Shown: positions 1 to 9,670, counted from the first letter of the stretch. The stretch is DNA of 24,640 bases from PNKC01 sp038323265 (GCA_038323265.1 JBBQGT010000037.1:1-24640); one strand, 5' to 3'. Numbers and translations are program-made. The notes: a model not told the origin generated them from the sequence alone.

Positions 1-1626
1 GACGTATACGCTCGCAGCGGTTGAGCTGATGTCCAGACTGTTACGATTCGTGAACCAGCGAAGATACTCGAGCGGGCTGCCGGGGGGGAGTTGCGGCGAC
101 TGGAGGAGGTTCCACTTGCCCTCCACGGGGCTGAATCCCTCCGGCCTTGGAGCGGCGTTGGGCCAGATAAGGACGGATGCGTTTTCGGGCACGCGCGAGG
201 AGACGATAAGCGTACCGGAGTCGCGGAATGGCCAGGTTACGACCCGTTCGAACGATGGGTGGACGACGAGCAGTCCGCCGTCGGCGGCGACGGCTTCGAG
301 GGCGATGGTGCGCAACTCGCGGGCCGGGGCGGGACTACGGGGCGAGGGCAGAGCTTCGTGCGGCGAACTGAGCGCAACGCCGAACGTACCCGCGAAGAGG
401 GGGAGGAGAGCGATCACGATGGCTGGGACCAACAGCGTGGGCAACGCTCGACGGTTGGAGACCACGTAGCCGAGGGCAGAGATTGCGAGCACGAGAAGTC
501 CGGCCACGAGCACCCGCTCGCTGGCATCGCCCACTTTGTCGGTGCGGGCCCATTTAAGGGACTGGGCGACGGCGAGGGCGGCGGCGAAAATCGCTCCGGG
601 GACGAGAAAGCGAGCGATCTGCCAATCAGCGCGGGCGAGGGATCTGGCGGCTTCCGCGAGGGCTGGCCCGGCAAGGAGGGCGAGAGGCAGGCTGAGGGCG
701 GCCAGCGGGACAGCGTTCTGCGACTGGCTGGAGGCGAGGAGCCAGGTGAGCGATACGAGCGGCCATGCGAGAAGCACGAGCGTTTCGTTGATGGCCGACC
801 CGGAACGGTACGTTCGGATTGCGAGGACAACAGCGGCGGCAATCCCGGCAACGAGAATCGGCAAGCCGTAAAGGAGCGTGAGCTCGAAGGCCGAACCGGA
901 GGACCAAGCCTGTTCGAAGCCTGCGTTGAAGAGGACGAAGGGCGGGACGCGCAGGCCATCCCAACCGAGACCGAAGCGGAACGACGCGAGCAGCACGCCA
1001 ACGGCCGCGCCCACAGCGAGGAGAATCAGTTGGTCGCGCGTTGGGTAACGGCGCTTTAAGAGCGACACGGCGGACAACGCGGCGATCAGCGGGAGCGGGA
1101 GAGGCCCTGCTGTCGCGAGCGCGAATCCGCCGGCCGCCCAGAGCCAAATGGGGAGGGCGCCGCGGGAGAAGGCGACGAAGAGCCAGAGGGCGAGCGGGAG
1201 GTCGAAGGCCATGGCGGAGGCAGAAGCGCCGAGGGCGATGCCAGGTGCATCGATGGCGAGGAGGGCGAGCGCGAACAGGGCGCCGGCTTCACCGAGCCGA
1301 GGGCGGAGGAGGTAGATTGCGGCGGGCAGTGAGCAGGTGGCGAGCAGTGCGAGCAGCCGAGAGGGCATCTCGGAGGATGAGAGCCGAAGTAGAACGGCGC
1401 TAAAAGCCTGGAACAGCGTGGGCGCGAAGCGGGCGTCGGTCTCGCCGATGCGCGCCTGCCAGGCGCCCGAGAGGCCAGCCAGTTCGAAGCCGCCTACCGG
1501 GGCGTCCCAGAGGAATGCAAGACGCAGGAGGACGAAGGCAGCAGTGGCAGCGATCCAGGCGAGCGCACCAACCGACACAGTGATGCCGGCGATTTCCGCC
1601 CTCGAGCGCCCGGCATCGGCGGTCAC
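1..1626 (-). CDS. Polytopic membrane protein, probable GT-C type glycosyltransferase (C-terminus beyond the left edge)
   Basis: An open frame of 542 codons runs from a GTG at 1626 to the window edge with no stop, so the C-terminus is missing. The GTG overlaps the TGA of the DUF2298 gene (GTGA), implying translational coupling. The product is very hydrophobic: a first transmembrane helix near residues 13-33, then an extracytoplasmic loop (around FELAGLSGAWQAR, residues 47-59), then roughly ten more helices separated by short basic loops. A soluble stretch begins near residue 435. This resembles PMT/GT-C lipid-linked sugar transferases, and Chloroflexota DUF2298 genes often sit beside such proteins (Agl23-like). 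Catalytic Asp/Glu residues of the first loop are not clear, so the activity is inferred from topology and context. Codon bias is strong on this strand, and the antisense frames are shadows. Confidence 0.75.
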   Translation of the reverse strand, partial: MTADAGRSRAEIAGITVSVGALAWIAATAAFVLLRLAFLWDAPVGGFELAGLSGAWQARIGETDARFAPTLFQAFSAVLLRLSSSEMPSRLLALLATCSLPAAIYLLRPRLGEAGALFALALLAIDAPGIALGASASAMAFDLPLALWLFVAFSRGALPIWLWAAGGFALATAGPLPLPLIAALSAVSLLKRRYPTRDQLILLAVGAAVGVLLASFRFGLGWDGLRVPPFVLFNAGFEQAWSSGSAFELTLLYGLPILVAGIAAAVVLAIRTYRSGSAINETLVLLAWPLVSLTWLLASSQSQNAVPLAALSLPLALLAGPALAEAARSLARADWQIARFLVPGAIFAAALAVAQSLKWARTDKVGDASERVLVAGLLVLAISALGYVVSNRRALPTLLVPAIVIALLPLFAGTFGVALSSPHEALPSPRSPAPARELRTIALEAVAADGGLLVVHPSFERVVTWPFRDSGTLIVSSRVPENASVLIWPNAAPRPEGFSPVEGKWNLLQSPQLPPGSPLEYLRWFTNRNSLDISSTAASVYV

Positions 1627-4055
1627 GAGGTTGGCGCCTCGTAATATTCGGGGAGAGCGTAGACGCGCGCGTCGCCGGATTCGAAGGCAACGTCGAGGAA
1701 GGCGGCGTAATCAGGCATGAGGTCTGCGATGTATTTCGACCGTTCGAAACTTGGCTCGGATGGCGAACTGCCGCCTACGACGAGGTATTTCGCGCCCGTC
1801 GCCCGCATGGACGTCAGGACATCGACCGCCGAGCCGAGGTAGGCGCGATCGACGGTGGCCTGGATCGCGGTGAAGCCTTCGCGGTTTTTGGGAGTCTCAC
1901 CGCGCCATTGGATTTCGTGGAAGAACCAGCCCAGGGGCGCCTGCAGACCCGTGCGGGCGCTGATGCGGCCGGCGTTGGTGTAATCGTTGCCGGGTTCGGT
2001 GACGGCGGCGGCACCGCTGGGGTCACGCCGCCAGGTTCGGCCGCTGGCCTCGATGACCACGTCGCCGGGGTTTGTGTTGTCTTGCATCCAGCGCGTCAAA
2101 GCGTATTCGTCGGGGTTGCTGCGAGCGAGACTGGCGAGGCCATCGATTGCCGTTTCCTTTTCGAAACCGTCTGTTCGGTTGGCGGAGGCCAGCACGGGGT
2201 AGAAGAGCCCGGCGCAAGCCAGGACACCCATCGGAAGGGCCAGCCAGCCGGCGCGGTTCTGGCCGCTGATGGCACGGTTGAGGGCAACGACGGCGGCCAC
2301 CGCTCCTCCGACCGAAAGCAACATCCACGCCTGGTAGCTGAGCTTGAAGACGGTGTTGAGTCGCGGCACGGAGGTGAAGAAGACGTCTTTAATGAAGAAT
2401 AGTTCAGCGCCATACAGGAGCATGGCGGCGATGCTGAGCAACGCGAGAACAAAGGCTGCGCCGCTACGGCGGATGCTGAGGACAAGGGCCGAACCGGCAA
2501 GCAGCCAAGCAGTCATACCGTAGACGGCGAGCGTGAGCCAACCGCCGCCACCGCGCGCCTCGAGGCCGTTGCCGAAATCGCTGTTGATGGCGGCGAGGAT
2601 CATCCATCCGAGGAGCGGAAGCAGTGGAAGCCAGGCAGTAGCCGTTAGGGCGTTGGAGATCACTTCGCGGTTGGCACGGCGGAATGACCACGTGAGGGCG
2701 AGGAGAGCCGCGGCCAGCAGCGGGCCGAATTGAAGGAAGGCATGCTCGGGGCGCGTCCCTGCGCCGACGTAGGGCTTGAGGCCTTGCGCCTGTGAGGAGA
2801 AATCAAGGTACCACGGTGTGTAGGCGAGGCCGGCCACCAGGAAGAGCGGGGCGAGGTAGCTGGCGGCGCCGAGCAACGCCTCGCGCGGTGGGCCACGGCG
2901 ATAGTTGCGCGCGAGGACGGCGAGCACGAGGACCGCGCTGAAGGTGAGCAGATCCCAGGCGTTCTGGAAGGCGAGAGCACCGAAGATGATGGCTAGCGCG
3001 AGGCCGGGGAAGGGGTTGGCGCGGTGCGACTGCCAGCTCAGCCTACGACGCCCTCGCCAAACGGAGGCGGAGAGCCCGATGGAAAGGAGGACTAGAGGGA
3101 TGGACATGACGTGGGGATGGAGGTCCCCCAGGAGGAAGCTGAAGAACGGGAACTCGGTGATGGTGTTCGGGATGATTCGAGAGCCACGCCACCAGAACCA
3201 GAACTCGGTGGGGTACCACGCCGTTGTGCGATCTACGACGGGCCCGGTGTAGCAGTCCCCGGTTTGGCCGGGCGAACAGGGGATCATCCATTCCACGCCA
3301 AATGCTTCGTAGACACTCCGGTTGTAGTTTCCGTGGGCCGCCGACCATTCGAAGATGGCGGAGATTGAGCCGAGGAAGAGGAGGAAAGCAGCGGCTAGAG
3401 CCCCGGCCCAGATTGCCCAGCGGCGCGCGCGGACGCCAAGGGCCCAGCGCGCCAACGCGAAGGCGAGGGAAGCGATGCCGGCAGCCGCCGCGCCGAAAGT
3501 GTAGGCGAGGCTGAGGTTGTAGCCCGTGGAAGCGGGCACTCCGGCGGTCGCGGTAAGCAGCCCTGCCTGGAGGTAGCCGAAGTAGTAGTAGCTGGCGCGT
3601 TCTCCCGCGAGCCAGGGGTCGTGAGGGGGGTATTCGGGTGAGGTGAGGGTGGCATTGAGGTACATGAAGTCCATCGGCTGCTCGGTGCCGCCGATATCTG
3701 CGTTGTAAGAGCGGAACGAGACGTAGGTGAAGAAGAAGAGCGTGAATACACCGGCGGCGGCGAGCCATCCCGGCCAGCTGCGGCGGAACGTGGAGGCGAA
3801 GCGGCGATCTCGCCCGGCAACGGCGACGGACGCAAGGCCGAGTAGGGCGAGGGTCAACAGATAGCCGCCCCGGCCATGTGGGAGGATGTGGGTGACGCGA
3901 AGGATGAAGTAGCCGTACCCGGCAAGGACGAGGCCGAGAGCGAAGCTCATGCCGGCCCCTGCATCTGGGAGGCGGCGGAGCAGGGCGAAAGCGATTGGCA
4001 TCGCCAGCGCGCCGACGATCAGCGAGACCGCCCAGAAGGCGAGCACGTTGCTCAA
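1623..4055 (-). CDS. DUF2298 (Chloroflexi/archaeal YYY-type) integral membrane protein
   Basis: The product has 810 residues, mostly transmembrane helices, with a soluble C-terminal tail from about residue 640. Family hallmarks are visible: TEQPMDFMYLN (124-134), PPHDPWLAGE (143-152), a YYYFGY loop (157-162), and later NTITEFPFFSFLLGDLHPHV near residue 300. These match DUF2298/TIGR03662 proteins of Chloroflexota and Archaea. Their role is not established, but the fold suggests GT-C-like lipid-linked glycosyl transfer at the cytoplasmic membrane. The start is a TTG, because the ftsY stop lies in this same frame only two codons upstream, so no earlier start exists. No Shine-Dalgarno motif is visible, so expression probably depends on reinitiation after ftsY. 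The 3' end overlaps the next membrane protein gene by 4 bases. Confidence 0.88.
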   Translation of the reverse strand: MSNVLAFWAVSLIVGALAMPIAFALLRRLPDAGAGMSFALGLVLAGYGYFILRVTHILPHGRGGYLLTLALLGLASVAVAGRDRRFASTFRRSWPGWLAAAGVFTLFFFTYVSFRSYNADIGGTEQPMDFMYLNATLTSPEYPPHDPWLAGERASYYYFGYLQAGLLTATAGVPASTGYNLSLAYTFGAAAAGIASLAFALARWALGVRARRWAIWAGALAAAFLLFLGSISAIFEWSAAHGNYNRSVYEAFGVEWMIPCSPGQTGDCYTGPVVDRTTAWYPTEFWFWWRGSRIIPNTITEFPFFSFLLGDLHPHVMSIPLVLLSIGLSASVWRGRRRLSWQSHRANPFPGLALAIIFGALAFQNAWDLLTFSAVLVLAVLARNYRRGPPREALLGAASYLAPLFLVAGLAYTPWYLDFSSQAQGLKPYVGAGTRPEHAFLQFGPLLAAALLALTWSFRRANREVISNALTATAWLPLLPLLGWMILAAINSDFGNGLEARGGGGWLTLAVYGMTAWLLAGSALVLSIRRSGAAFVLALLSIAAMLLYGAELFFIKDVFFTSVPRLNTVFKLSYQAWMLLSVGGAVAAVVALNRAISGQNRAGWLALPMGVLACAGLFYPVLASANRTDGFEKETAIDGLASLARSNPDEYALTRWMQDNTNPGDVVIEASGRTWRRDPSGAAAVTEPGNDYTNAGRISARTGLQAPLGWFFHEIQWRGETPKNREGFTAIQATVDRAYLGSAVDVLTSMRATGAKYLVVGGSSPSEPSFERSKYIADLMPDYAAFLDVAFESGDARVYALPEYYEAPTS

Positions 4056-4061
4056 GCGCGG

Positions 4062-5144
4062 TCAGGCCAGGAGGGAATCAACGAATTCCCGTGCATCGAA
4101 AGGCGCCAGGTCGTCCATTTTCTCGCCGGTGCCGATGAAGCGGACAGGGATATCGAGTTCGTGGGCGATGGCGAAGGCAATTCCTCCCTTTGCGGTGCCA
4201 TCGAGCTTGGCGAGGATGATGCCCGTGATGCCCACTGCCTCGGCGAAGGTCTTGGCCTGCATCAGACCGTTTTGGCCAGTTGTGGCATCGAGCACGAGGA
4301 TCGTTTCATGAGGGCCGTCTGGATGCTTGCGCTTGATGATGCGGTCCATCTTCTTGAGCTCTTCCATCAGGTTGGTCTTGGTGTGTAGGCGGCCGGCGGT
4401 ATCGATGATGACGAAATCCGCCTTGATGCTTTCGCCCGCGGCGAGCGTATCGAAGACAACCGCACCGGGGTCAGCTCCGGGCTGATGCGCGACGACGCGG
4501 ACGCCGACGCGCTCGCCCCAGACTTTGAGTTGGTCCGAAGCTGCGGCGCGGAAGGTATCGGCGGCGCCAAGGATTACGCTGGCACCGTCCCGCTTGAAGG
4601 CGTGAGCCATTTTGGCGATTGATGTTGTTTTGCCGGCGCCGTTTACGCCCACGACGAGCAGGATGAGCATTTCCGGGGCTCCAGCGCGGGCCCAGGCGGG
4701 CGGTTCGCGGCGGGGCGCTTCGAGCACGGCGACCAGCTCTTCGCGCAACAACTCGCGAACACGGGCGCTCTGCTTCGCGCCCTGGTCCTTGACTTGCTTG
4801 CGGACGCGGGAGATGACGAGCTCGGTAGTCGGCAGGCCTGTATCGGTTGAGATGAGGATCTCTTCGAGGTCATCCCAGATGGAGTCATCGAAGTCGGAGC
4901 GTTCGAAGATGCCGCCCAAGCGACCGAAAAAGCCTCGGCGGGTGCGTTCGACGGCCCGCTCCGTCTGCTCGTGGACCTCGGCGACCGCTTCGGGGGTGGC
5001 TTCGTAGTCCTCGACGAAGAGGTCGTTTTCCTCAGCTTCGAGCGTCTCGGATTCAAGGTCCGCGACGGCGACCGTGCCGTCCTCATCTTTAGGCTCGAAC
5101 TCGGGAGCGGATTCATCCTGGGGTTTCTTGCGCCAAAACCGCAC
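4062..5144 (-). CDS. ftsY: Signal recognition particle receptor FtsY
   Basis: This is a 360-residue SRP GTPase that receives SRP-ribosome complexes at the membrane and hands nascent membrane proteins to SecYEG. An acidic N-terminal A domain (1-65) precedes the four-helix N domain and the G domain. Visible motifs are GVNGAGKTT (166-174), DTFRAAA (196-202), DTAGR (248-252), AKLDGTAKGG (312-321, usually TKLDG) and GTGEK (338-342). Length and motif order are normal. The start is GTG, preceded by AGGAG with a 7-base spacer. It lies 57 bp downstream of smc and 6 bp before the DUF2298 gene, in the common rnc-smc-ftsY order. Confidence 0.97.
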   Translation of the reverse strand: MRFWRKKPQDESAPEFEPKDEDGTVAVADLESETLEAEENDLFVEDYEATPEAVAEVHEQTERAVERTRRGFFGRLGGIFERSDFDDSIWDDLEEILISTDTGLPTTELVISRVRKQVKDQGAKQSARVRELLREELVAVLEAPRREPPAWARAGAPEMLILLVVGVNGAGKTTSIAKMAHAFKRDGASVILGAADTFRAAASDQLKVWGERVGVRVVAHQPGADPGAVVFDTLAAGESIKADFVIIDTAGRLHTKTNLMEELKKMDRIIKRKHPDGPHETILVLDATTGQNGLMQAKTFAEAVGITGIILAKLDGTAKGGIAFAIAHELDIPVRFIGTGEKMDDLAPFDAREFVDSLLA

Positions 5145-5201
5145 GCGGGCGCTCCTTCTTGGTCAGCTGTCGTTCGATGGTAGAGCCGCGGTGGTCAATG
5201 G

Positions 5202-8200
5202 TCAGTTCTGAGGCAAGTCCGAAAGCCGCAACGAAAGAACCTTGGAGACGCCGTCGCGGCCCATGGAGACACCGTAGATGGCGTCGGCGACTTCGATGCT
5301 GCGGCGGTTGTGGGTGACCATCAGGAACTGCGTCTTTTCCGAGAGGTCTTTGAGTGCGGTGGTGAAGCGGCCGACGTTCGCCTCGTCGAGGGCGGCGTCC
5401 ACCTCATCCAAAACGCAGAAGGGCGCGGGGTTGGCCGAGAGCAGGGCAAAGAGCAGAGCAACCGCGGTAAGCGAACGCTCGCCGCCGGAGAGCAAGCTCA
5501 AGCTCTTAATGCGCTTGCCGGGGGGCTGAGCTTCGATCTCGATACCCGCCTCTGCGAGGTTGTCCGGATCGGTAAGCGAGAGGCTGGCTGTGCCGCCGCC
5601 GAAGAAGGACGAGAAGTACTCGCCGAATGCGGTGTTCACGCGTTCGAAGGTAACGCCGAAGCGGACGCGAATCTCCTCGTTGAGCTCGGCGATCACTTCA
5701 CGCAGCTGGATCTCGGCGTCGTTGAGGTCGGCCAGTTGGGTGGTCAGGAATTCGTGACGGTCGTGCAGTTCCTGGAAGTCTTCGGGTGCCTCGGTGTTAA
5801 TCGCTCCGAGGCGGCGAATCTCGCGGCGAACGGCGTCGATGCGCGTGCGGGTCTCCTCGATGTCGACTTCGGCTGCGCCCTGCACGGACTGCGCGGCGGT
5901 CACTTCGACCAGCGGGTCAGTAGCCATCGCCTGTTCCATGGCGACGATGCGGCCGGTGCGGTCGGGTGCCAGACCCTCACGCTCCATCTCCAGACGGAGG
6001 TGCTCAATGTGCTCATTGGTGCGGGCCAATTCGCCTTCGAGATCGAGGCGGCGGCGGTCGATCGAGAGGAGGGACGATTGGGCTTCGTTGTACTCCTCCT
6101 GGATCGTCCGCTCGTGGTTTTCGAGGCGGTGGAGCTCGTCGCGATCTGGCGCGGCGTCTTCGGCGTACTTCGCCTGTTCCGAGAGTACCGTTTCAAGTTC
6201 GTGGCCGAGCTTCCCAAGACGCTCTTCGATGACGTTCGCTTCGAGGTCCAGGTTCTTGCCCTGGAGGCGCTTGGCGGCGACCTGGTTGGCGAGGCGCTCA
6301 ATCGTTTTTTCGTGCTGTTCGCGCATGGCGACCAGCGTCCGTCGCTCGCCCTCGATGGTTGCCTGGCGGGCACTAGCATCGGACACGGACTTGAGGGCGG
6401 ATTCGCGGCGCTCGGTTGCCTCGCGCAGTTCATGTTCGAGGCCGGTCATCGTTGCCCGGCGGGCGTCACGGCGGAGGGTGAGTTCTTCGGCGGCGGCACG
6501 GGACTGTTCGATCTGCTTTTCGCGGGTTTCGCGCTCGCGGGAGGAGTCAGTCTGACGCGAGCCGACGGCGTCCATATCGCGGCGCAGGCGGAGAAGACGT
6601 TCGCGCTCGCGTTCGAGGTCGAAGCGCGCGCCTTCGAGTTCGCGGCGGAACAGCTGGTAGGCCGATTCGGCTTCGTTGCTGCGGATGGCGAGCTGTTCGA
6701 TGGCGGCGCGGGCGTTGCTGATCTGGTGGGCGCTGGTGTCGGTGCGGGCGCGGAGCACTTCTATACGCTCGGGGAGTTCCTCGAGTTCTCGCTGGCGGCT
6801 GAAAGCGCCTTCATCGGCGCCCGACGCGCCGCCGGCGATGACCCCAGTGGGCTCGATGTAGACACCATCGAGGGTGACGACCGAGCCGAGCGAGCGCTTC
6901 ACCATGCGCAAGCCAGTCTGGACGTCTTCGACGACGATCACGCGGCCAAGCAGGGTATCGATCAGTTGCTTGAATCGGGCGTCGCAACGCACGAGCTTGG
7001 AAGCGACGCCGACCACTCCGCGTTCCTTCTGGAGATTGAGCGGATAGACGTGCCGGACCGTTTCCAGCGGCAGGAACTGGGCGCGGCCGTGCTTGCGCCG
7101 CTGCAGGGCGGAGATCGCTTCGAGGGCGGTGGCCTCGGTGTCTACGACGACGGCGTGGAGGCGCTGCTCGAGCGCGGCGTTGATCGCGATTTCAAGGCCA
7201 GCGGGGACTTTGATCTGGCGTGCGAGGAGACCTACGACACCATGTATCTCCGGCGGTTCACCGAGGCTCCCGGGTTCGACGCCATCAATCAGTGCCTGTC
7301 CCATGATGAGCACGTTGCGCGTGCCGGCAGCCACCCCGTCGTGTTCGGCCTGGACACGACGGAGGGCATCGAGCCGGCCCTCGAGATGATCCAGTTCGCG
7401 AAGGTCATGGTTGCCAGCCGCTTCGTAGGTGCGCACTTCTTCTTGCACGCGGCTAAGGCGTTCACGGGCGGCGTCCGCTTCGGCACGGCCGGCTTCGAGC
7501 TTCTCTTCGCCTTCGATGACCGCTGCGCGCCCGTTAGCGAAGCGCCGACCGTAGCCCACAAGGTCGACTATGACGGCTTTGCGCTGGGCGCCGGCCTGGG
7601 ATTCTTCGTGGTCAAGGTCACCGAGACGCCGAGTGGCACTGATCGCATCGGCTTCCAGGGCGCCGGCGCGCCGGTCATCCGCTTCGGCCCCATCGCGCAG
7701 TTCCTGGACACGGCTGCGGACGGTTGAGTAGTCGCGCTCGGCGATATCGAGCGATTGGCGAGCCTGCGTGACCGAGACCTTCGCTTCTTCGGCTTCGCCG
7801 ACGACTTCGAGGCCGCGGCGTCCGTCATCGACATCGGTAGAAGAGAGCGCGAGCTTTTCGGTTTCGAGCATCTCGAGTTCGCTGCGCAACTCCTCTCGGC
7901 GGGCGGCGAGCATCGAGTGGCGTTCGCGGTCGAGGGCGATCGCCTGCTCGGTGGTAGCGAGGCGCTGTTCGATCTCGGTGTTGCGGGTGTCGCGGCGAGA
8001 GATGGCGTCGCGGCGCTTACGAATTTCGTCCGTGAGGGCGCGCAATTGGTCGCGGAGCTGGGTGACGCGGGCAGCGGCCGCGGCGTCTTCCGCCGTGCTC
8101 TGATCGAGCGTGGCCCGCGCGCGGACGATGCTGTTCTGGGCATCGCTCCAGCGCTGACCGTAGAAGGTGCGGAGCAGGTCGCTCAGTTCGGCTGAGAGGC

Positions 8201-8849
8201 GGCGATGCTCGGCGGCGCGATCGGCCTGACGGCTCAACTGGGCGAGGCGGGGCTCAATTTCGCGGACGATGATGGCGACGCGATCAATGTTGTCGCGCGT
8301 GGCAGCAAGGCGGTCCTGAGCCTCTTTAATCTTCGTGCGGAAGCGCTTGACGTCCGCGGCCTCATCGAGAAACGAGCGGCGCTCATCGGGCGACATGCTG
8401 AGCACTTCATCGACGAGACCCTGGCCCATGATCGAGTAGCTGTTCTGGCCGACGTCGCCCTTCATGAGGAGGTCGAGCACATCGCGCAGGCGGACGCGTG
8501 AGCCGTTCAGGAGGTACTCGGAATCGCCGTTGCGGTAGACGCGGCGACCGATCTCGACTTCGGCGAAATCAAGCGGGAGCCAGCGTTCTTCGTTGTCGAG
8601 GGTGAGGATCACTTCGGCGAGGCCAACGGCGGCGCGCTCGCTGGTGCCGGCGAAGATGACATCTTCCTGCTTTTTAGCGCGAAGGAGGCGGGTGCTCTGT
8701 TCGCCGAGAACCCAGCGGATAGCATCGGAGACGTTGCTTTTACCGGATCCGTTGGGGCCGACCACGGCCGTGACGCCGCGCCCGTAGTCGAAGCTCGTGC
8801 GGTTGGCGAAGCTCTTAAAGCCCTGTATGGAGAGCTTTTTGAGGTACAT
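5202..8849 (-). CDS. smc: Chromosome segregation ATPase SMC
   Basis: The 1215-residue product is a full-length SMC protein that, with ScpA and ScpB, compacts and aligns chromosome arms by ATP-driven loop extrusion. Walker A is GPNGSGKSN (31-39). It is followed by a long coiled coil rich in Glu, Arg and Ala, a hinge near 530-650 (GVVGLLARQIKVP, then a second half with TLDGVYIEPTGVIAGG), a returning coiled coil, the signature LSGGERSL (1120-1127) and Walker B with D-loop, VLDEVDAALDE (1146-1156). The ATG lies 3 bp after the rnc stop, so the genes are cotranscribed. The protein contains no disruption. A long antisense frame across it is a high-GC shadow. Confidence 0.97.
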   Translation of the reverse strand: MYLKKLSIQGFKSFANRTSFDYGRGVTAVVGPNGSGKSNVSDAIRWVLGEQSTRLLRAKKQEDVIFAGTSERAAVGLAEVILTLDNEERWLPLDFAEVEIGRRVYRNGDSEYLLNGSRVRLRDVLDLLMKGDVGQNSYSIMGQGLVDEVLSMSPDERRSFLDEAADVKRFRTKIKEAQDRLAATRDNIDRVAIIVREIEPRLAQLSRQADRAAEHRRLSAELSDLLRTFYGQRWSDAQNSIVRARATLDQSTAEDAAAAARVTQLRDQLRALTDEIRKRRDAISRRDTRNTEIEQRLATTEQAIALDRERHSMLAARREELRSELEMLETEKLALSSTDVDDGRRGLEVVGEAEEAKVSVTQARQSLDIAERDYSTVRSRVQELRDGAEADDRRAGALEADAISATRRLGDLDHEESQAGAQRKAVIVDLVGYGRRFANGRAAVIEGEEKLEAGRAEADAARERLSRVQEEVRTYEAAGNHDLRELDHLEGRLDALRRVQAEHDGVAAGTRNVLIMGQALIDGVEPGSLGEPPEIHGVVGLLARQIKVPAGLEIAINAALEQRLHAVVVDTEATALEAISALQRRKHGRAQFLPLETVRHVYPLNLQKERGVVGVASKLVRCDARFKQLIDTLLGRVIVVEDVQTGLRMVKRSLGSVVTLDGVYIEPTGVIAGGASGADEGAFSRQRELEELPERIEVLRARTDTSAHQISNARAAIEQLAIRSNEAESAYQLFRRELEGARFDLERERERLLRLRRDMDAVGSRQTDSSRERETREKQIEQSRAAAEELTLRRDARRATMTGLEHELREATERRESALKSVSDASARQATIEGERRTLVAMREQHEKTIERLANQVAAKRLQGKNLDLEANVIEERLGKLGHELETVLSEQAKYAEDAAPDRDELHRLENHERTIQEEYNEAQSSLLSIDRRRLDLEGELARTNEHIEHLRLEMEREGLAPDRTGRIVAMEQAMATDPLVEVTAAQSVQGAAEVDIEETRTRIDAVRREIRRLGAINTEAPEDFQELHDRHEFLTTQLADLNDAEIQLREVIAELNEEIRVRFGVTFERVNTAFGEYFSSFFGGGTASLSLTDPDNLAEAGIEIEAQPPGKRIKSLSLLSGGERSLTAVALLFALLSANPAPFCVLDEVDAALDEANVGRFTTALKDLSEKTQFLMVTHNRRSIEVADAIYGVSMGRDGVSKVLSLRLSDLPQN

Positions 8850-8852
8850 GGG

Positions 8853-9572
8853 CTAGGCCTCCCCCGCCGCTTCCGCGGTGAGTCCGGTAACGGCCTCTTG
8901 AGCTGCCTTCTGTTGCGCTTCGCGCTTGCTGGCGCCGCTGCCGCTGCCCAGCGTGGCGCCGGCGTGGCGAACTTCGACAGTAAACCTGCGGCCCGCACCG
9001 CCAGTTTGCTCCTCAACGGTCACATATTCGGGGGGTTCGTGCCAGCGAGCCTGGACGAGGTGCTGGAGCGCCGATTTGGGGTCTACACGCGCGCCCTCCT
9101 TGCGGATCTGGCGCAGTTCAGGACGAAGGAGCTTGAGGATGAAGGCGCGAGCGGAACGATAGCCGTTGGCGGTGAAAACCGCGCCGATGACGGCCTCCAT
9201 GGCTCCCGCGAGGTTACGGTCGCGGTTGCGGCCGCCGGCCGCTTCTTCGCCGCGGCCAAGGATCATGTGCTCCCCCAATCCGAGACGGGAGGCGGCGAAG
9301 GCCAACGTCGTACCTCTCACGATGTCGGCGCGCATGCGGGTGAGCTCACCTTCGCCGGCGATGGGGAAGAGGCGGTAGAGCTCATCGGCGATGACCATGC
9401 CGAGAATGGAGTCACCGAGGAATTCGAGGCGTTCGTTTGATTCGGCGCCAGAATTGGCTTCGTTGAGATAAGAGGCGTGAGTGAGGGCCTGGCCGAGCAG
9501 GTCTTCAGGCAGCGGCTTAACGCCGAGCCGCGCGACGAGGTCATCGTAGGCAGGTGGGGGAGCCAGCTGCAC
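8853..9572 (-). CDS. rnc: Ribonuclease III
   Basis: A 239-residue endonuclease for double-stranded RNA, active in rRNA and mRNA processing. The N-terminal RNase III domain carries the signature NERLEFLGDS (46-55; E47, E50, D54) and GEGELTRMRA (73-82). A double-stranded-RNA-binding domain occupies about 164-235 (DPKSALQHLVQ, then ASKREAQQKAAQEA). The second metal-binding motif reads LAGAMEAVIGAVF: E126 is present, but the usual Asp three residues before it is Gly123. The start is GTG with AGGAGG four bases upstream. It is the first gene of the operon and is followed after 3 bp by smc. Confidence 0.95.
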   Translation of the reverse strand: MQLAPPPAYDDLVARLGVKPLPEDLLGQALTHASYLNEANSGAESNERLEFLGDSILGMVIADELYRLFPIAGEGELTRMRADIVRGTTLAFAASRLGLGEHMILGRGEEAAGGRNRDRNLAGAMEAVIGAVFTANGYRSARAFILKLLRPELRQIRKEGARVDPKSALQHLVQARWHEPPEYVTVEEQTGGAGRRFTVEVRHAGATLGSGSGASKREAQQKAAQEAVTGLTAEAAGEA

Positions 9573-9639
9573 AGAACCTCCTGGGAGGATAGTCGAGTGG
9601 ATTGGCGTTACGATCCACAGGAATTGCTAAGGTTGCCTA

Positions 9640-9669
9640 ATCATATAGGCCTCGTTTTGCCCGAGTCAA
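9640..9669 (-). promoter_or_regulatory. Sigma70-type promoter of the rnc-smc-ftsY operon
   Basis: Read on the minus strand, TTGACT (9669-9664) and TATGAT (9645-9640) are separated by 18 bases, each hexamer matching the consensus at 5 of 6 positions. The predicted start of transcription is near 9633, giving a leader of about 60 nt before the GTG of rnc. An 11-bp palindrome lies just upstream of the -35 box. Confidence 0.65.
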
Positions 9670-9670
9670 G

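Noticed and set aside
91..1059. A 322-codon plus-strand frame at the left edge
   Set aside because: The minus strand holds a continuous hydrophobic GT-C-like frame that overlaps the DUF2298 stop. The plus-strand product is Gly/Glu/Arg-rich and lacks structure.
5310..7727. An 805-codon open frame on the plus strand inside smc
   Set aside because: It is exactly antisense to a complete, motif-rich SMC protein. Long antisense frames are expected from high-GC codon bias, and its translation shows no recognisable domain.
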